Shown: positions 10,997 through 19,952 of the stretch, in pieces
How the letters are laid out: each line of letters begins with the position of its first letter
How positions within the stretch are numbered: the stretch's first letter is position 1
From: Betaproteobacteria bacterium
GTDB taxonomy: Bacteria > Pseudomonadota > Gammaproteobacteria > Burkholderiales > SG8-39
DNA length: 64,000 bases
Assembly: GCA_016713125.1 (NCBI GenBank)
Contig: JADJPT010000003.1
Span: 62,001-126,000, forward strand
Direction: 5' to 3'
The notes under the pieces: model-generated
Databases searched by the model: none
Seen by the model: only the letters and a program-made list of their open reading frames with translations
Told to the model about the DNA's origin: nothing
Program-made: the position numbers and the translations under genes

Positions 10997-12448
10997 ATGA
11001 ATATTCAACGAGTTATCCGCATCCTTTGCCTGGGAGCCGGGCTTGCGGCCCCGGTCTCTTCGGCCTTGGGCAACGACGCGCTGCCGACGACGGTCGCCCA
11101 GGCCCTGCGCGCCGCCGGCATCCCGCCGGGCAACGTCGCCCTGCTGGTTCAGGAGGTGGGCAGTCCGCGCGGCAGCCTGGCGCTGAACCCCGCCGCGCCC
11201 ATGAATCCGGCCTCGACCATGAAGCTGGTGACCACCTATGCCGGGCTGGAACTGCTCGGTCCGGCCTACCGCTGGCGCACCGAGGCCTACCTGAACGGCA
11301 GCCTGCGGGAAGGCGTCCTGGAGGGCGACCTGGTGCTGAAGGGCTACGGCGACCCGAAATTCGACTACGAGGCCTTCTGGATGCTGCTGCGCGGCCTGCG
11401 CGGCAAGGGCCTGCGCGAGATCCGCGGCGACCTGCTGCTGGATCGCAGCCGCTTCGCGCGCAACGGCGGCGACACCGGGCGCTTCGACGGCGACGAGTTC
11501 CGCCCGTACAACGTGCTGCCCGACGCCCTGCTGCTGAACTACAAGTCGCTGCGCTTTTCCTTCGCGCCGGATGCCGAACGCGGCGCGGTGCGCATCGCCG
11601 TGCAGCCGCGGCCGCCGGGCTTCGAGGTGAGCAACGCCCTGCGCCTGTCCGCCGAAGGCGCCTGCCCGGAGGGGCGCGCGTTCCGCGACCTGCTGCGCCC
11701 GACGTTCGAGTCCGCGCCGCGGCCGCGCGCAAGCTTCGCCGGCCAGTACCCGCTGGCCTGCGGCGAGCGCGACCTGCACGTGGCGCTGATCGCCCCCAAC
11801 GAGTACGCCGCCGGCGCCATGCGCGAACTGTGGACGGAGACCGGTGGCGTGTGGAACGGCAATGCGCGCGACGGCGCGGCGCGCGACGGCGCCAAGCCCT
11901 TCCTCAGCGTCGACTCGCCCGCGCTGGCGGAGATCGTGCGCGACATCAACAAGTTCTCCAACAACGTCATGGCCCGCCAGCTGTTCCTGACCATCGGCGC
12001 CGAATCCACGGGCGCGCCCGCACGCGCCGAGGACGCTGCGCGTGCGATCCGCGAATGGCTGGCCCGCAAGGGCATCGCGGCTCCGGAACTGGTGATCGAG
12101 AACGGCTCGGGGCTGTCGCGCGCCGAACGCATCAGCGCGGCCAGCATGATGGCCCTGCTGCAGGCGGCCTGGAGGAGCGCGCTGATGCCCGAGTTCATCG
12201 CCTCGATGCCGCTGGCCGCCGTGGACGGCACCATGCGCCGGCGGCTGAAGAGCGACCCGGTGGCCGGACAGGCGCACGTCAAGACCGGCCTGCTCTCCGA
12301 CGTGCGCGCGATCGCCGGCTACGTGCTGGACCGCCAGGGGCGGCGCCACGCCGTGGTGATGATGGTCAACCACCCGAACGCCCACCAGTCACAGGCCGCC
12401 CAGGACGCGCTGCTGGCCTGGGTGCACCAGCGTGGCGCGCGGGATTGA
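10997..12448 (+). CDS. dacB: D-alanyl-D-alanine carboxypeptidase/endopeptidase (PBP4 family)
   Basis: A 483-residue periplasmic class C low-molecular-weight penicillin-binding protein that trims peptidoglycan cross-links. A signal peptide precedes the mature part (hydrophobic to about residue 25, cleavage near SSALGN). Active-site motifs are S73-T-M-K76 in PASTMKLVTTYAG, S321-N-N in FSNNVMARQL, and K429-T-G in AHVKTGLLSD. The large insertion between the first two motifs is characteristic of PBP4/DacB. It is divergent from groESL. The stop overlaps a possible FNR-type box. Confidence 0.92.
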   Translation: MNIQRVIRILCLGAGLAAPVSSALGNDALPTTVAQALRAAGIPPGNVALLVQEVGSPRGSLALNPAAPMNPASTMKLVTTYAGLELLGPAYRWRTEAYLNGSLREGVLEGDLVLKGYGDPKFDYEAFWMLLRGLRGKGLREIRGDLLLDRSRFARNGGDTGRFDGDEFRPYNVLPDALLLNYKSLRFSFAPDAERGAVRIAVQPRPPGFEVSNALRLSAEGACPEGRAFRDLLRPTFESAPRPRASFAGQYPLACGERDLHVALIAPNEYAAGAMRELWTETGGVWNGNARDGAARDGAKPFLSVDSPALAEIVRDINKFSNNVMARQLFLTIGAESTGAPARAEDAARAIREWLARKGIAAPELVIENGSGLSRAERISAASMMALLQAAWRSALMPEFIASMPLAAVDGTMRRRLKSDPVAGQAHVKTGLLSDVRAIAGYVLDRQGRRHAVVMMVNHPNAHQSQAAQDALLAWVHQRGARD

Positions 12449-12458
12449 CCCAAGTCAA
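12445..12458. promoter_or_regulatory. FNR/Crp-type palindrome upstream of DUF883 gene
   Basis: TTGAC-CCAA-GTCAA is a perfect five-base palindrome with four-base spacing, close to FNR/ANR/DNR boxes (TTGAT-N4-ATCAA). It lies 68 bases upstream of the DUF883 start and overlaps the dacB stop codon. Position and symmetry suggest an operator, but the regulator is unproven. Confidence 0.45.
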
Positions 12459-12525
12459 GCGCACCCCGCACTTCAGGCCTACCATGTACCCGGGCCGCAG
12501 TAGCGGCCCATTCCCGGAGAACACC

Positions 12526-12834
12526 ATGACTGCAGATACCCGCAAACTCATCGCCGACATCAAGACCGTCGTCGCCGACACCGAAGAGCTCCTCAAGGCG
12601 ACCGCCGCCGACACCAGCGAGCGCATGAAGGCGCTGCGCCCCAAGCTCGAGGAGAGCCTGCGCGCGGCCAAGGCGCAGATGCTCGAGGCCGAGCAGCTCG
12701 CCATCGAGAAGGCCAAGGCCGCCGCCGCCGCCACCGATCGCTACGCGCACGAGAATCCCTGGAAGACGGCCGGCATCGCCGCCGCCATCGGCGTGCTGGT
12801 CGGCGTGGTCATCGGTCGCGGCGGGCGCGACTGA
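12526..12834 (+). CDS. DUF883 family protein (ElaB/YqjD/YgaM-like)
   Basis: A 102-residue protein beginning MTADTRKLIADIKTVVADTE. The first 80 residues are a charged amphipathic coiled coil; the end holds a glycine-rich membrane helix (AAIGVLVGVVIGRGGRD). ElaB and YqjD of E. coli are inner-membrane-anchored proteins that bind ribosomes in stationary phase, and this shares their layout, including the YAHENPWK motif before the helix. A paralogue lies at 43950-44276 in the stress cluster. Confidence 0.87.
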   Translation: MTADTRKLIADIKTVVADTEELLKATAADTSERMKALRPKLEESLRAAKAQMLEAEQLAIEKAKAAAAATDRYAHENPWKTAGIAAAIGVLVGVVIGRGGRD

Positions 12835-12853
12835 GCGCTGCGCGGCCCGGGGC

Positions 12854-14356
12854 CTAGAGCCCCAGTTCCCCCCACAGGGCGTCGATGCGACGCTTGACGT
12901 CCTCGTCCATGGCGATGGGCTTGCCCCATTCGCGCTGCGTTTCGCCCGGCCATTTGTTGGTGGCGTCGATGCCCATCTTGGAACCCAGCCCCGACACCGG
13001 GCTGGCGAAGTCCAGGTAGTCGATCGGCGTGTTCTCGGCGATCAGCGTGTCGCGCGCCGGATCGACGCGCGTGGTGATCGCCCACACCACCTCCTTCCAG
13101 TCGCGCGCATCGACTTCCTCGTCGATGACGACGATGAACTTGGTGTACATGAACTGGCGCAGGAAGCTCCACACGCCGAACATCACGCGCTTGGCGTGGC
13201 CGGGGTACTGCTTGCGGATGCTCACCACCGCCAGCCGGTAGGAGCAGCCTTCCGGCGGCAGGTAGAAATCGACGATCTCCGGAAACTGCCTGGCCAGCAG
13301 CGGCACGAACACCTCGTTCAGCGCCATGCCCAGCATGGCCGGCTCGTCCGGCGGCTTGCCGGTGTAGGTCGAGTGGTAGATCGGCGCGCGGCGTGATGTG
13401 ATGCGCTCGACCGTCAGCACCGGAAAGCGGTCGACCTCGTTGTAATAGCCGGTGTGGTCGCCGAACGGACCCTCGGCGGCCGTGTCGTCCGGGTGGATCA
13501 CGCCTTCCAGAACGATCTCGGCGCGCGCCGGCACCTGCAGTTCGTTGCCCAGGCAGCGAACCAGTTCGGTGCGCGCACCGCGCAGCAGGCCGGCGAACTG
13601 GTACTCGCCCAGGGCGTCGGGCACCGGCGTGACCGCGGCCAGCAGCGTGGCCGGGTCGGCGCCCAGCACCACCGAGACCGGGAACGCGCGGCCGGGATGC
13701 GCGAGGCCATGGTCGCGAAAATCGAGCGCCCCGCCGCGATGCGAGAGCCAGCGCATGATCAGGCGGTTCGGGCCGATCACCTGCTGCCGGTAGATGCCCA
13801 GGTTCTGCCGCGTGCGCGAATGCGGCAGGCCCTGCGGCCCGCGCGTCACGGTCAATCCCCAGGTGATCAAGGGTCCCGCGTCGCCCGGCCAGCAGGTCTG
13901 CACCGGCAGGCGCCCCAGATCCACGTCCTTGCCTTCCCACACCACGTCCTGGCAGGGCGCCGACGAAACCGTCTTCGGCGCCATGTCGAGCACCTTGGAC
14001 ACCAGCTGGCGCAATTGCGGCAGCCGGGCCCAGGCGTCCTTGAATCCCTTCGGCGGCTCGGGTTCCTTCAACGCGGCCAGCAGGCGGCCGATGTCGCGCA
14101 GCGCGGCGCGCGGCTCGGCGCCGGCCGCCACGCCCATCGCCAGCGCCACGCGGTTCACCGTGCCGAACAGATTGCCGAGCACCGGCATGTCGTGACCGGC
14201 GGGATTCTCGAACAGGATGGCCGGGCCGCCGGCGCGCAGCACGCGGTCGCAGATCTCGGTCATCTCCAGGCGCGGCGACACCTCCGCCGCCACGCGCTTC
14301 AGTTCGCCCTGCGCTTCGAGCTGCGCGACGAACTCGCGCAGATCCGCGTAACTCAA
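12854..14356 (-). CDS. ubiD: UbiD, 4-hydroxy-3-polyprenylbenzoate decarboxylase
   Basis: A 500-residue prenylated-FMN-dependent decarboxylase of ubiquinone synthesis. Family features include PAILFENPAGHDMPVLGNLFG near residue 50 (read in parts), the long run of conserved residues in NLGIYRQQVIGPNRLIMRW, and the GPFGDHTGYYNEVD segment that holds the catalytic glutamate region. Length matches the family. It follows ubiA and a small membrane protein gene on the same strand, so the cluster supplies two successive steps (prenylation and decarboxylation). It is convergent with the DUF883 gene. Confidence 0.95.
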   Translation of the reverse strand: MSYADLREFVAQLEAQGELKRVAAEVSPRLEMTEICDRVLRAGGPAILFENPAGHDMPVLGNLFGTVNRVALAMGVAAGAEPRAALRDIGRLLAALKEPEPPKGFKDAWARLPQLRQLVSKVLDMAPKTVSSAPCQDVVWEGKDVDLGRLPVQTCWPGDAGPLITWGLTVTRGPQGLPHSRTRQNLGIYRQQVIGPNRLIMRWLSHRGGALDFRDHGLAHPGRAFPVSVVLGADPATLLAAVTPVPDALGEYQFAGLLRGARTELVRCLGNELQVPARAEIVLEGVIHPDDTAAEGPFGDHTGYYNEVDRFPVLTVERITSRRAPIYHSTYTGKPPDEPAMLGMALNEVFVPLLARQFPEIVDFYLPPEGCSYRLAVVSIRKQYPGHAKRVMFGVWSFLRQFMYTKFIVVIDEEVDARDWKEVVWAITTRVDPARDTLIAENTPIDYLDFASPVSGLGSKMGIDATNKWPGETQREWGKPIAMDEDVKRRIDALWGELGL

Positions 14357-14368
14357 CTCGGTTCCCCT

Positions 14369-14881
14369 TTACAGGCGATCGCTCAGCGCATCGCCGAATT
14401 CGAACAGGGCCGCGTCGCGGCGCGGCGCGGTATACACGCGCTCGCCCGCGCCGCACAGCACGGTCAGCGCGGTGTAGCCCAGCCAGCCATGCACGAAGCG
14501 CAGCGCACCCCAAAGGGCCAGGCCCAGCGCGACGGCGGGCAGGACGGCGGCGAGCAGATCCAGCGCCTGCAGCGCCGCCAGCAGGAAGCGGCTGCCGCCC
14601 TGCGGCTGGGCGCCGAGCTCGGCGAGCCCGAAGGCCAGCGCCGCCTGCAGCGGCCGGGTCACGGCGAGCACGATCAGTGCGACGATGCCGAGTACCGCAG
14701 CCTGACTCATGCGCGCCGGCTCGCGCTCGTAGGCCACGCGTACCGCGGCAATGTGCCCGAGCGGCAGGACCTCGTGAAAGCCGTTGCCGCGATGCATGAG
14801 CCGGGTGGCCGACAGCGACAGGTGCGAGCCGCGCAGCGCGCCGCGCCGGAACTCGTAGACCGCCAGGGGCGATTCGCTCAC
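14369..14881 (-). CDS. Uncharacterised membrane protein between ubiA and ubiD
   Basis: A 170-residue protein with a GTG start that shares bases with the ubiA stop, and a stop 12 bases before ubiD, so it is translated inside the ubi operon. I do not recognise a named family. The N-terminal 55 residues (YEFRRGALRGSHLSLSATRL and following) and the C-terminal 40 (LTVLCGAGERVYTAPRRDA) look like the two halves of a pleckstrin-homology-like beta domain. Two or three long hydrophobic helices lie between them. That split-domain reading is inference. A link to ubiquinone metabolism rests only on position. Confidence 0.7.
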   Translation of the reverse strand: MSESPLAVYEFRRGALRGSHLSLSATRLMHRGNGFHEVLPLGHIAAVRVAYEREPARMSQAAVLGIVALIVLAVTRPLQAALAFGLAELGAQPQGGSRFLLAALQALDLLAAVLPAVALGLALWGALRFVHGWLGYTALTVLCGAGERVYTAPRRDAALFEFGDALSDRL

Positions 14882-15771
14882 GGCGAGAGCCCGGGAATCG
14901 GGTAGGAAAGAACGATGCCGGCGAAGATGACCGCACCCACCCAGTTGTTGTGCATGAAGGCCTTGAAGCAGCGCGCCCGCTCGCGGCTGCGGATCAGCGT
15001 CCAATGATAGCCCATCATCACTGCGGCCACGGCCAGTCCGGCGAAGTACGGCAGGCCCAGTTGCGCCATCACGCCGACCCAGGCCAGCAGCGCGAGCATC
15101 AGCGCGTAACTCAGCATCACCCCGGCCACGTCGTGGCGGCCCAGCGTGATCGCCGAGGTGCGCAGGCCGAGCCTGCGGTCGTCCTCGCGATCGACCATCG
15201 CGTACTCGGTGTCGTAGGCGATGGCCCAGAACACGTTGGCGGCCAGCAGCCACCAGCAGATCGGCGGCAGCCGCCACTGGATCGCCGCATAGGCCATCGG
15301 GATGCCGAAGCCGAAGGCCACGCCCAGATAGGCCTGCGGCAGGTGCAGGAAGCGCTTGGTGTACGGGTAGCTGGCGGCGATCGCCAGCGCCACGAAGGAC
15401 AGCTTGATCGCCAGCGGATGCAGGAACAGCACGAAGCCGAAGGCGGCGAGCGCCAGCGCGCCGGCCACCGCCAGCGCCTCCCGGGGGCGGATCTCGCCGG
15501 CCGCCAGCGGCCGCGCGCGGGTGCGCTCGACGTGCGCGTCGAACCTGCGGTCCGCGTAATCGTTCATCGCGCAGCCGGCCGAGCGCATCAGCAGCGTGCC
15601 GACGCAGAACACCAGCAGGATCTCCAACTCGGGTTGCCCGAGCGAGGCCAGCCACACCGCCCACAGCGTCGGCCACAGCAGCAGCAGCGTGCCGATCGGC
15701 TTGTCGAGCCGGATCAGCCGCTCGTATGCGTCGATGCGCTTTCTGAACGCGGCGAAGTCCACGCCGGCCAT
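14878..15771 (-). CDS. ubiA: 4-hydroxybenzoate octaprenyltransferase UbiA
   Basis: A 297-residue membrane prenyltransferase that attaches the polyprenyl tail to 4-hydroxybenzoate. Both aspartate-rich motifs that bind Mg-diphosphate are present: NDYADRRFDAHVERTRARPL (about 70-89) and YDTEYAMVDREDD (about 189-201). There are about eight hydrophobic helices. The N-terminus RLIRLDKPIGTLLLLWPTLW is diagnostic of UbiA. First ubi gene of the operon; its stop overlaps the next start. Confidence 0.96.
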   Translation of the reverse strand: MAGVDFAAFRKRIDAYERLIRLDKPIGTLLLLWPTLWAVWLASLGQPELEILLVFCVGTLLMRSAGCAMNDYADRRFDAHVERTRARPLAAGEIRPREALAVAGALALAAFGFVLFLHPLAIKLSFVALAIAASYPYTKRFLHLPQAYLGVAFGFGIPMAYAAIQWRLPPICWWLLAANVFWAIAYDTEYAMVDREDDRRLGLRTSAITLGRHDVAGVMLSYALMLALLAWVGVMAQLGLPYFAGLAVAAVMMGYHWTLIRSRERARCFKAFMHNNWVGAVIFAGIVLSYPIPGLSP

Positions 15772-15798
15772 TATCCCCCCGCCGCGCCCGCGCAGGCC

Positions 15799-17907
15799 TC
15801 AGACACGCGCGAAATCCTGCCGCCCGCCCAGCCAGCGCTCGACATGGGCCAGCGCGGCGGGGCGATCATCGGCCAGCAGGCGCTCGGCGGCCTCGCGCGC
15901 GGCGGGGATCAGCGGCGCGTCGCGCTCCAGGTCGGCGAAGCGCAGCAGCGGCGCCCCGCTCTGCCGCTCGCCGAGGTACTCGCCCGGGCCGCGGATGTGC
16001 AGGTCGGCGCGCGCCACTTCGAAACCGTCGCTGTGTTCGTAGATCACCTTCAGACGTGCGCGCGCGGTCTGCGAGAGCGGATTCGCGTACAGCAGGATGC
16101 ACACGCTTTCGCGGCTGCCGCGCCCGACCCGGCCGCGCAGCTGGTGCAGCTGCGACAGGCCGATGCGCTCGGCGTGCTCGATCACCATCAGCGAGGCGTT
16201 GGGCACGTCGACGCCGACCTCGATCACGGTGGTGGCCACCAGCAGGCCGATGCGGTTGTCCTTGAAGGCGGCCATCACCGCCGCCTTCTCGGCCGTCGGC
16301 AGGCGCCCGTGCAGCAGGCCCACCGCCACGCCGGGCAGCGCGGCCTGCAGCTCGGCGTGCGCGTCCAGCGCGGTCTGCAGGTCCAGGGTCTCGGATTCCT
16401 CGATCAGCGGACAGACCCAGTAGGCCTGCTGGCCGCCCGAGCAGGCGTCGCGGATGCGCCCCAGCACCTCGTCGCGCCGCGCGTTCGACACCAGGCGCGT
16501 CTTGACCGGCGTGCGGCCCGGCGGCAGCTCGTCGATCACCGACACATCGAGGTCGGCGTAATAGCTCATCGACAGCGTGCGCGGGATGGGCGTGGCGCTC
16601 ATCATCAGCTGGTGCGGCACCGCGCCGGCGGCCTTCTGGCGCAGGGCCAGGCGCTGCTGCACGCCGAAACGATGCTGTTCGTCGACCACCGCGAGCCCGA
16701 GGCGCGCGAACTCGACCTCGTCCTGGAACAGCGCATGCGTGCCGATGGCGATCCGCGCCTCGCCCGAAGCCACCGCGGCCAGCGCCGTGCGCCGCTCCTT
16801 GCGCGGCAGGCCGCCGTGCAGCCAGGCGATGGACAGGCCCAGCGGCGCGAGCCACTCGGAGAACTTGCGGTAATGCTGCTCGGCCAGGATCTCGGTGGGC
16901 GCCATCACCGCCGCCTGCCAGCCGGCGTCGGCCGCGGCCAGCGCGGCGAGCGCCGCGAGCACGGTCTTGCCGCTGCCCACGTCGCCCTGCAGCAGGCGCT
17001 GCATGGGATGCGCCTGCGCCAGGTCGGCGAGGATCTCGGCCAGGCAGCGCCGCTGCGCGCCGGTCAGGCGGAACGGCAGCGCGGCGAGCAGGCGCTTCTG
17101 CAACGGCCCCTGGCCGGCCAGCACCGGCGCCGCGCGCTCGCGGCGCGCCAGGTAGTGCAGGCGCATCGACAGCTGCTGCGCCATCAGTTCGTCGAACTTC
17201 ACGCGCGTCCAGGCCGGGTGCGTGCGCCCGGCCAGCGCCGACGCATCGGCCTGCGGCGGCGGCCGGTGCAGCAGGCGCACCGCCTCGGCGAAGCCCTCGA
17301 GCGTGTAACGGCGGCGCAGCGCCTCGGGCAGCGTGTCGGCCATGGGCTCGGCATCCAGGGCGCCCAGCACCATCTTGCGCAGCACAGGCTGCGCCAGGCC
17401 CGCGGTGGTCGGATAGATGGGCGTCAGGGCTGCGGGCAGCGGATCGCCGGCGCGCACGAAGCGGCAGCGCGGATGCAGCATCTCCGCGCCGAACCAGCCG
17501 CTCTTGACCTCGCGGAAGGCGCGCACGCGCAAACCCTCTTCGCCGGCACCCTCGATCGCGCGCTTGAACTGCGCCGCCTGGCTAGGATAGAAACTGAAGA
17601 AACGCAGCACCAGCGGTATGCCGTCGGCGCGCGCGTGCACGATCAGCTGGCGGCGCGGACGGAACACCACCTCGGTGCGCTCCACCTCGGCCTCGACCAG
17701 CACCGGCACGCCGGGCGGCGCGCGCTCGGCCGAGGTCAGTTCGGTTTCGTCCTCGTAGCGCAGCGGCAGGTGCAGCACCAGGTCGAAGCGCGAGCGTATG
17801 CCGAGCTTGGCCAGGCGCGCGGCCAGCGCGCGCGGAAACGGCGAGGGTGCGGCCCTGGCCGCCTTGCCGGGCGCGGCGCGCGGCGCGCGTCCGGCGCTAG
17901 CCGGCAT
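15799..17907 (-). CDS. recG: ATP-dependent DNA helicase RecG
   Basis: A 702-residue superfamily 2 helicase that remodels stalled forks and Holliday junctions. The wedge (OB-fold) domain occupies roughly residues 40-200. Helicase motif I is LLQGDVGSGKTVLA and motif II is DEQHRFGVQQR. GIa-type residues are present in VMAPTEILAEQHY, and motif VI is QLRGRVGRG. The C-terminal part contains the RecG-specific HIRGPGEYLGERQSG. It overlaps the end of the upstream ridA gene by 11 bases. The N-terminus is Ala/Arg-rich, so a later start is possible. Confidence 0.95.
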   Translation of the reverse strand: MPASAGRAPRAAPGKAARAAPSPFPRALAARLAKLGIRSRFDLVLHLPLRYEDETELTSAERAPPGVPVLVEAEVERTEVVFRPRRQLIVHARADGIPLVLRFFSFYPSQAAQFKRAIEGAGEEGLRVRAFREVKSGWFGAEMLHPRCRFVRAGDPLPAALTPIYPTTAGLAQPVLRKMVLGALDAEPMADTLPEALRRRYTLEGFAEAVRLLHRPPPQADASALAGRTHPAWTRVKFDELMAQQLSMRLHYLARRERAAPVLAGQGPLQKRLLAALPFRLTGAQRRCLAEILADLAQAHPMQRLLQGDVGSGKTVLAALAALAAADAGWQAAVMAPTEILAEQHYRKFSEWLAPLGLSIAWLHGGLPRKERRTALAAVASGEARIAIGTHALFQDEVEFARLGLAVVDEQHRFGVQQRLALRQKAAGAVPHQLMMSATPIPRTLSMSYYADLDVSVIDELPPGRTPVKTRLVSNARRDEVLGRIRDACSGGQQAYWVCPLIEESETLDLQTALDAHAELQAALPGVAVGLLHGRLPTAEKAAVMAAFKDNRIGLLVATTVIEVGVDVPNASLMVIEHAERIGLSQLHQLRGRVGRGSRESVCILLYANPLSQTARARLKVIYEHSDGFEVARADLHIRGPGEYLGERQSGAPLLRFADLERDAPLIPAAREAAERLLADDRPAALAHVERWLGGRQDFARV

Positions 17908-18310
17908 GGAGGATGGCGTCGACCTCGATCAATGCACCGCGCGGCAGGCTGGCGACGCCGACGGCGGCGCGCGCCGGATAGGGTTGCGCGACGTACTGCG
18001 CCATGATCTCGTTCACGCGCGCGAAGTGCGCGAGGTCGGTCAGGTAGACCGTCATGCGCACGGCGCTGTCCAGGCCCAGGCCGGCGGCGCGCGCCACTGC
18101 GGTGAGGTTGGCGAACACGCGGTGGGCCTGCGCGTCCAGGCCCTCGGCCAGTTTCATGGTCGCCGGGTCGAAACCGATCTGACCCGAGAGGTACACCGTG
18201 TCGCCGGCGCGGATCGCCTGCGAATAGGTGCCGATCGCGGCGGGGGCGTCCGGGGTGTGGATTGCAGTGCGCAGGTTCGGCTCCTCCTGGTCGATCTGGT
18301 CGGTTTGCAT
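17897..18310 (-). CDS. ridA: RidA/YjgF family reactive-imine deaminase
   Basis: A small trimeric enzyme that hydrolyses reactive 2-aminoacrylate-type imines released by PLP enzymes. Recognisable motifs are PAAIGTYSQAIRAGDTVYLSG near the start (quoted to the family core) and the catalytic-arginine region in VRMTVYLTDLAHFARVN. The signature AAVGVASLPRGALIEVDAIL is close to the end. The ATG at 18310 gives 137 residues; the family norm is about 128, so the first few residues (MQTDQIDQEEPN) could be leader or misassigned. It overlaps recG and is likely co-transcribed with it. Confidence 0.9.
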   Translation of the reverse strand: MQTDQIDQEEPNLRTAIHTPDAPAAIGTYSQAIRAGDTVYLSGQIGFDPATMKLAEGLDAQAHRVFANLTAVARAAGLGLDSAVRMTVYLTDLAHFARVNEIMAQYVAQPYPARAAVGVASLPRGALIEVDAILHAG

Positions 18311-18394
18311 GGAGCGCGGCAGGTGCATGGGTACAATCGTCACTGGCCTGCCTGCCCGGGTGCGCACTATGCTGTCCGCTGAATCTTAGCCGAA

Positions 18395-18733
18395 ATGCCT
18401 ACAGACCTGACCGAACGACTGGAGAAACTGCTGGGCACGCCGCGCGACGGCGCGCTGCTGCGCTTCTCGCTGGGCGGCGAATACCTGAAGGCCGGCGAGA
18501 CCGCGAGCGCCGCCGAGCATCTGCGCGCGGCGCTGCAGGCCGACCCCGCCTACTCGGCGGCCTGGAAGCTGCTCGGCCGTGCGCTCGAACAGGACGGCCG
18601 GCCGGCCGATGCGCTGCAGGCCTACCGCAGCGGCATCACCGCGGCCGAGGCGCGCGGCGACAAGCAGGCCGGCAAGGAGATGACGGTGTTCGCGCGGCGC
18701 CTCGAGAAGGCGCTGGCCGGCCCGCAGTCCTGA
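18395..18733 (+). CDS. Small TPR-repeat protein
   Basis: A 112-residue soluble protein made mainly of tetratricopeptide-type helices (for example GGEYLKAGETASAAEHLRAA and AAWKLLGRALEQDGRPADAL). Short TPR proteins of this kind act as scaffolds; no partner can be named. It is divergent from ridA and stands alone, with the YceI gene on the opposite strand following it. Confidence 0.75.
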   Translation: MPTDLTERLEKLLGTPRDGALLRFSLGGEYLKAGETASAAEHLRAALQADPAYSAAWKLLGRALEQDGRPADALQAYRSGITAAEARGDKQAGKEMTVFARRLEKALAGPQS

Positions 18734-18776
18734 AGCGGCGCGGCACGCGCAACGTGCACGCCGGGCGGGTTCAGGC

Positions 18777-19355
18777 CTACTGGCGCGCCGCCTCGACCTG
18801 GATCACCACGCGGATCTCGTCGGCCAGCACCTTGTTGGCCACGCCGTAGTTCATGTCCCACAGCGTGCGCTTGATGGTGGCCTCGAAGTCGCCGCCGCAC
18901 ACCTCGCGCTTCAGGCGCGGGTGCTGGTAGCAGCCGAAGCCGGTGGCCTTCAGCGTCACCGGGTTGCTCTTGCCGCGCATGGTCAGCACGCCGCTCACCT
19001 CGACCGGCTTGTCGCCGTCGAACTTCACGTCCTTGCCGACGAAGCGCGCGGTGGGATGGTTGGCGGTGTCGAAGAAATCCGGGCTCTTCAGGTGGGTGTT
19101 GAAGGGCGCGACGCCGGTGTTGATCGAGTACATGTCGATGGTCACGTCCACGCTGCCGGTCTTGGCCGCGCGGTCCATGCTGATCTCGCCTTCGGTCTTG
19201 TCCCAGCGGCCGCGGCTGGTCGACACGCCGAAGTGCTTGGTCTCCCACATCACGAAGGTGTGGGTGGGATCGATGCGGTAGGTGAAGTTCTCGGCCTGCG
19301 CGGGAACGGCTTGCGACAGGGCGAGGGCGGCGACGGCGAGCAGGGTCTTGTTCAT
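18777..19355 (-). CDS. YceI family periplasmic protein
   Basis: A 192-residue exported lipocalin-like protein. A signal peptide (MNKTLLAVAALALSQAVPAQA) precedes YRIDPTHTFVMWETKHFGVS, the classic YceI opening. The rest alternates beta strands, with FDTANHPTARF and GVLTMRGKSNPVTL conserved in the family. YceI proteins bind isoprenoid-type ligands in the periplasm; some are base- or osmotic-stress induced. Third gene of an operon with another YceI and a cytochrome b561. Two cysteines (GCYQHP and EVCGG) are present. Confidence 0.9.
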   Translation of the reverse strand: MNKTLLAVAALALSQAVPAQAENFTYRIDPTHTFVMWETKHFGVSTSRGRWDKTEGEISMDRAAKTGSVDVTIDMYSINTGVAPFNTHLKSPDFFDTANHPTARFVGKDVKFDGDKPVEVSGVLTMRGKSNPVTLKATGFGCYQHPRLKREVCGGDFEATIKRTLWDMNYGVANKVLADEIRVVIQVEAARQ

Positions 19356-19390
19356 GGAGTCTCCTTGGCGTTGGACTGGGCTTGCGGTGT

Positions 19391-19945
19391 TCAGAGCGGC
19401 GGCACGCCGGCGAGGGCGAGCCTGAATTTGACGACCACATCGTTGGCGACCAGGCTGACGTCGGACCAGTCGCCGTCGCCGATGCGGAAATCGAGGCGCT
19501 TGATGGTGAAGCTGCCGGTGGCCGTGGTGTTCGGCCCCTGCTGCACCAGGGTGGCCGGCACCGTCACGGGCCGCGCCACGCCCTTGATCGACAGCGTGCC
19601 GGCGATCTCGAAGCGCCCGCCGCCCAGCGCCTTCACGGCGCCGGACTGGAAGCTGGCTTTCGGAAACTTCGCGGTGTCGAACCAGCCCGGCTTCCTCACC
19701 TCGCGCACGGTCTCGGCGTCGCCGACCGAAACACTGTCCAGGTCGATGCTGAAGGCGATCTTCGCGGACTCGGGCTTCTTCGGGTCGAAGGCCACCTGGG
19801 CGTCGAACTTCGCGAAGCGGCCGTCCACCGGCACGCCCATCTGGCGGCTGGTGAAGGCGACTTCGCTCTGCGCGGGCAGCAGCTTCTGCTGGGCCGCGGC
19901 CACGGCGGGCAGCAGGCAGGCGAATACGATCAGAAAACGGCGCAT
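19391..19945 (-). CDS. YceI family periplasmic protein (second copy)
   Basis: A 184-residue exported protein with a signal peptide ending in PAVAAAQQ. It keeps the YceI core (SRQMGVPVDGRFAKFDAQV, GWFDTAKFPKASFQS, GTLSIKGVARPVTVP) but lacks the HTFVMWETKHFG-type opening of its neighbour, so the two are distant paralogues. Its start lies 7 bases after the cytochrome b561 stop, and the next YceI starts 35 bases after its own stop, which supports one transcript. Confidence 0.9.
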   Translation of the reverse strand: MRRFLIVFACLLPAVAAAQQKLLPAQSEVAFTSRQMGVPVDGRFAKFDAQVAFDPKKPESAKIAFSIDLDSVSVGDAETVREVRKPGWFDTAKFPKASFQSGAVKALGGGRFEIAGTLSIKGVARPVTVPATLVQQGPNTTATGSFTIKRLDFRIGDGDWSDVSLVANDVVVKFRLALAGVPPL

Positions 19946-19952
19946 GGAAGCC

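Noticed and set aside
14950..18006. A 1018-residue plus-strand open frame opposite ubiA and recG
   Set aside because: It is antisense to two certain genes and is Arg/Gln/His-rich low-complexity, as expected for a shadow frame in GC-rich DNA.
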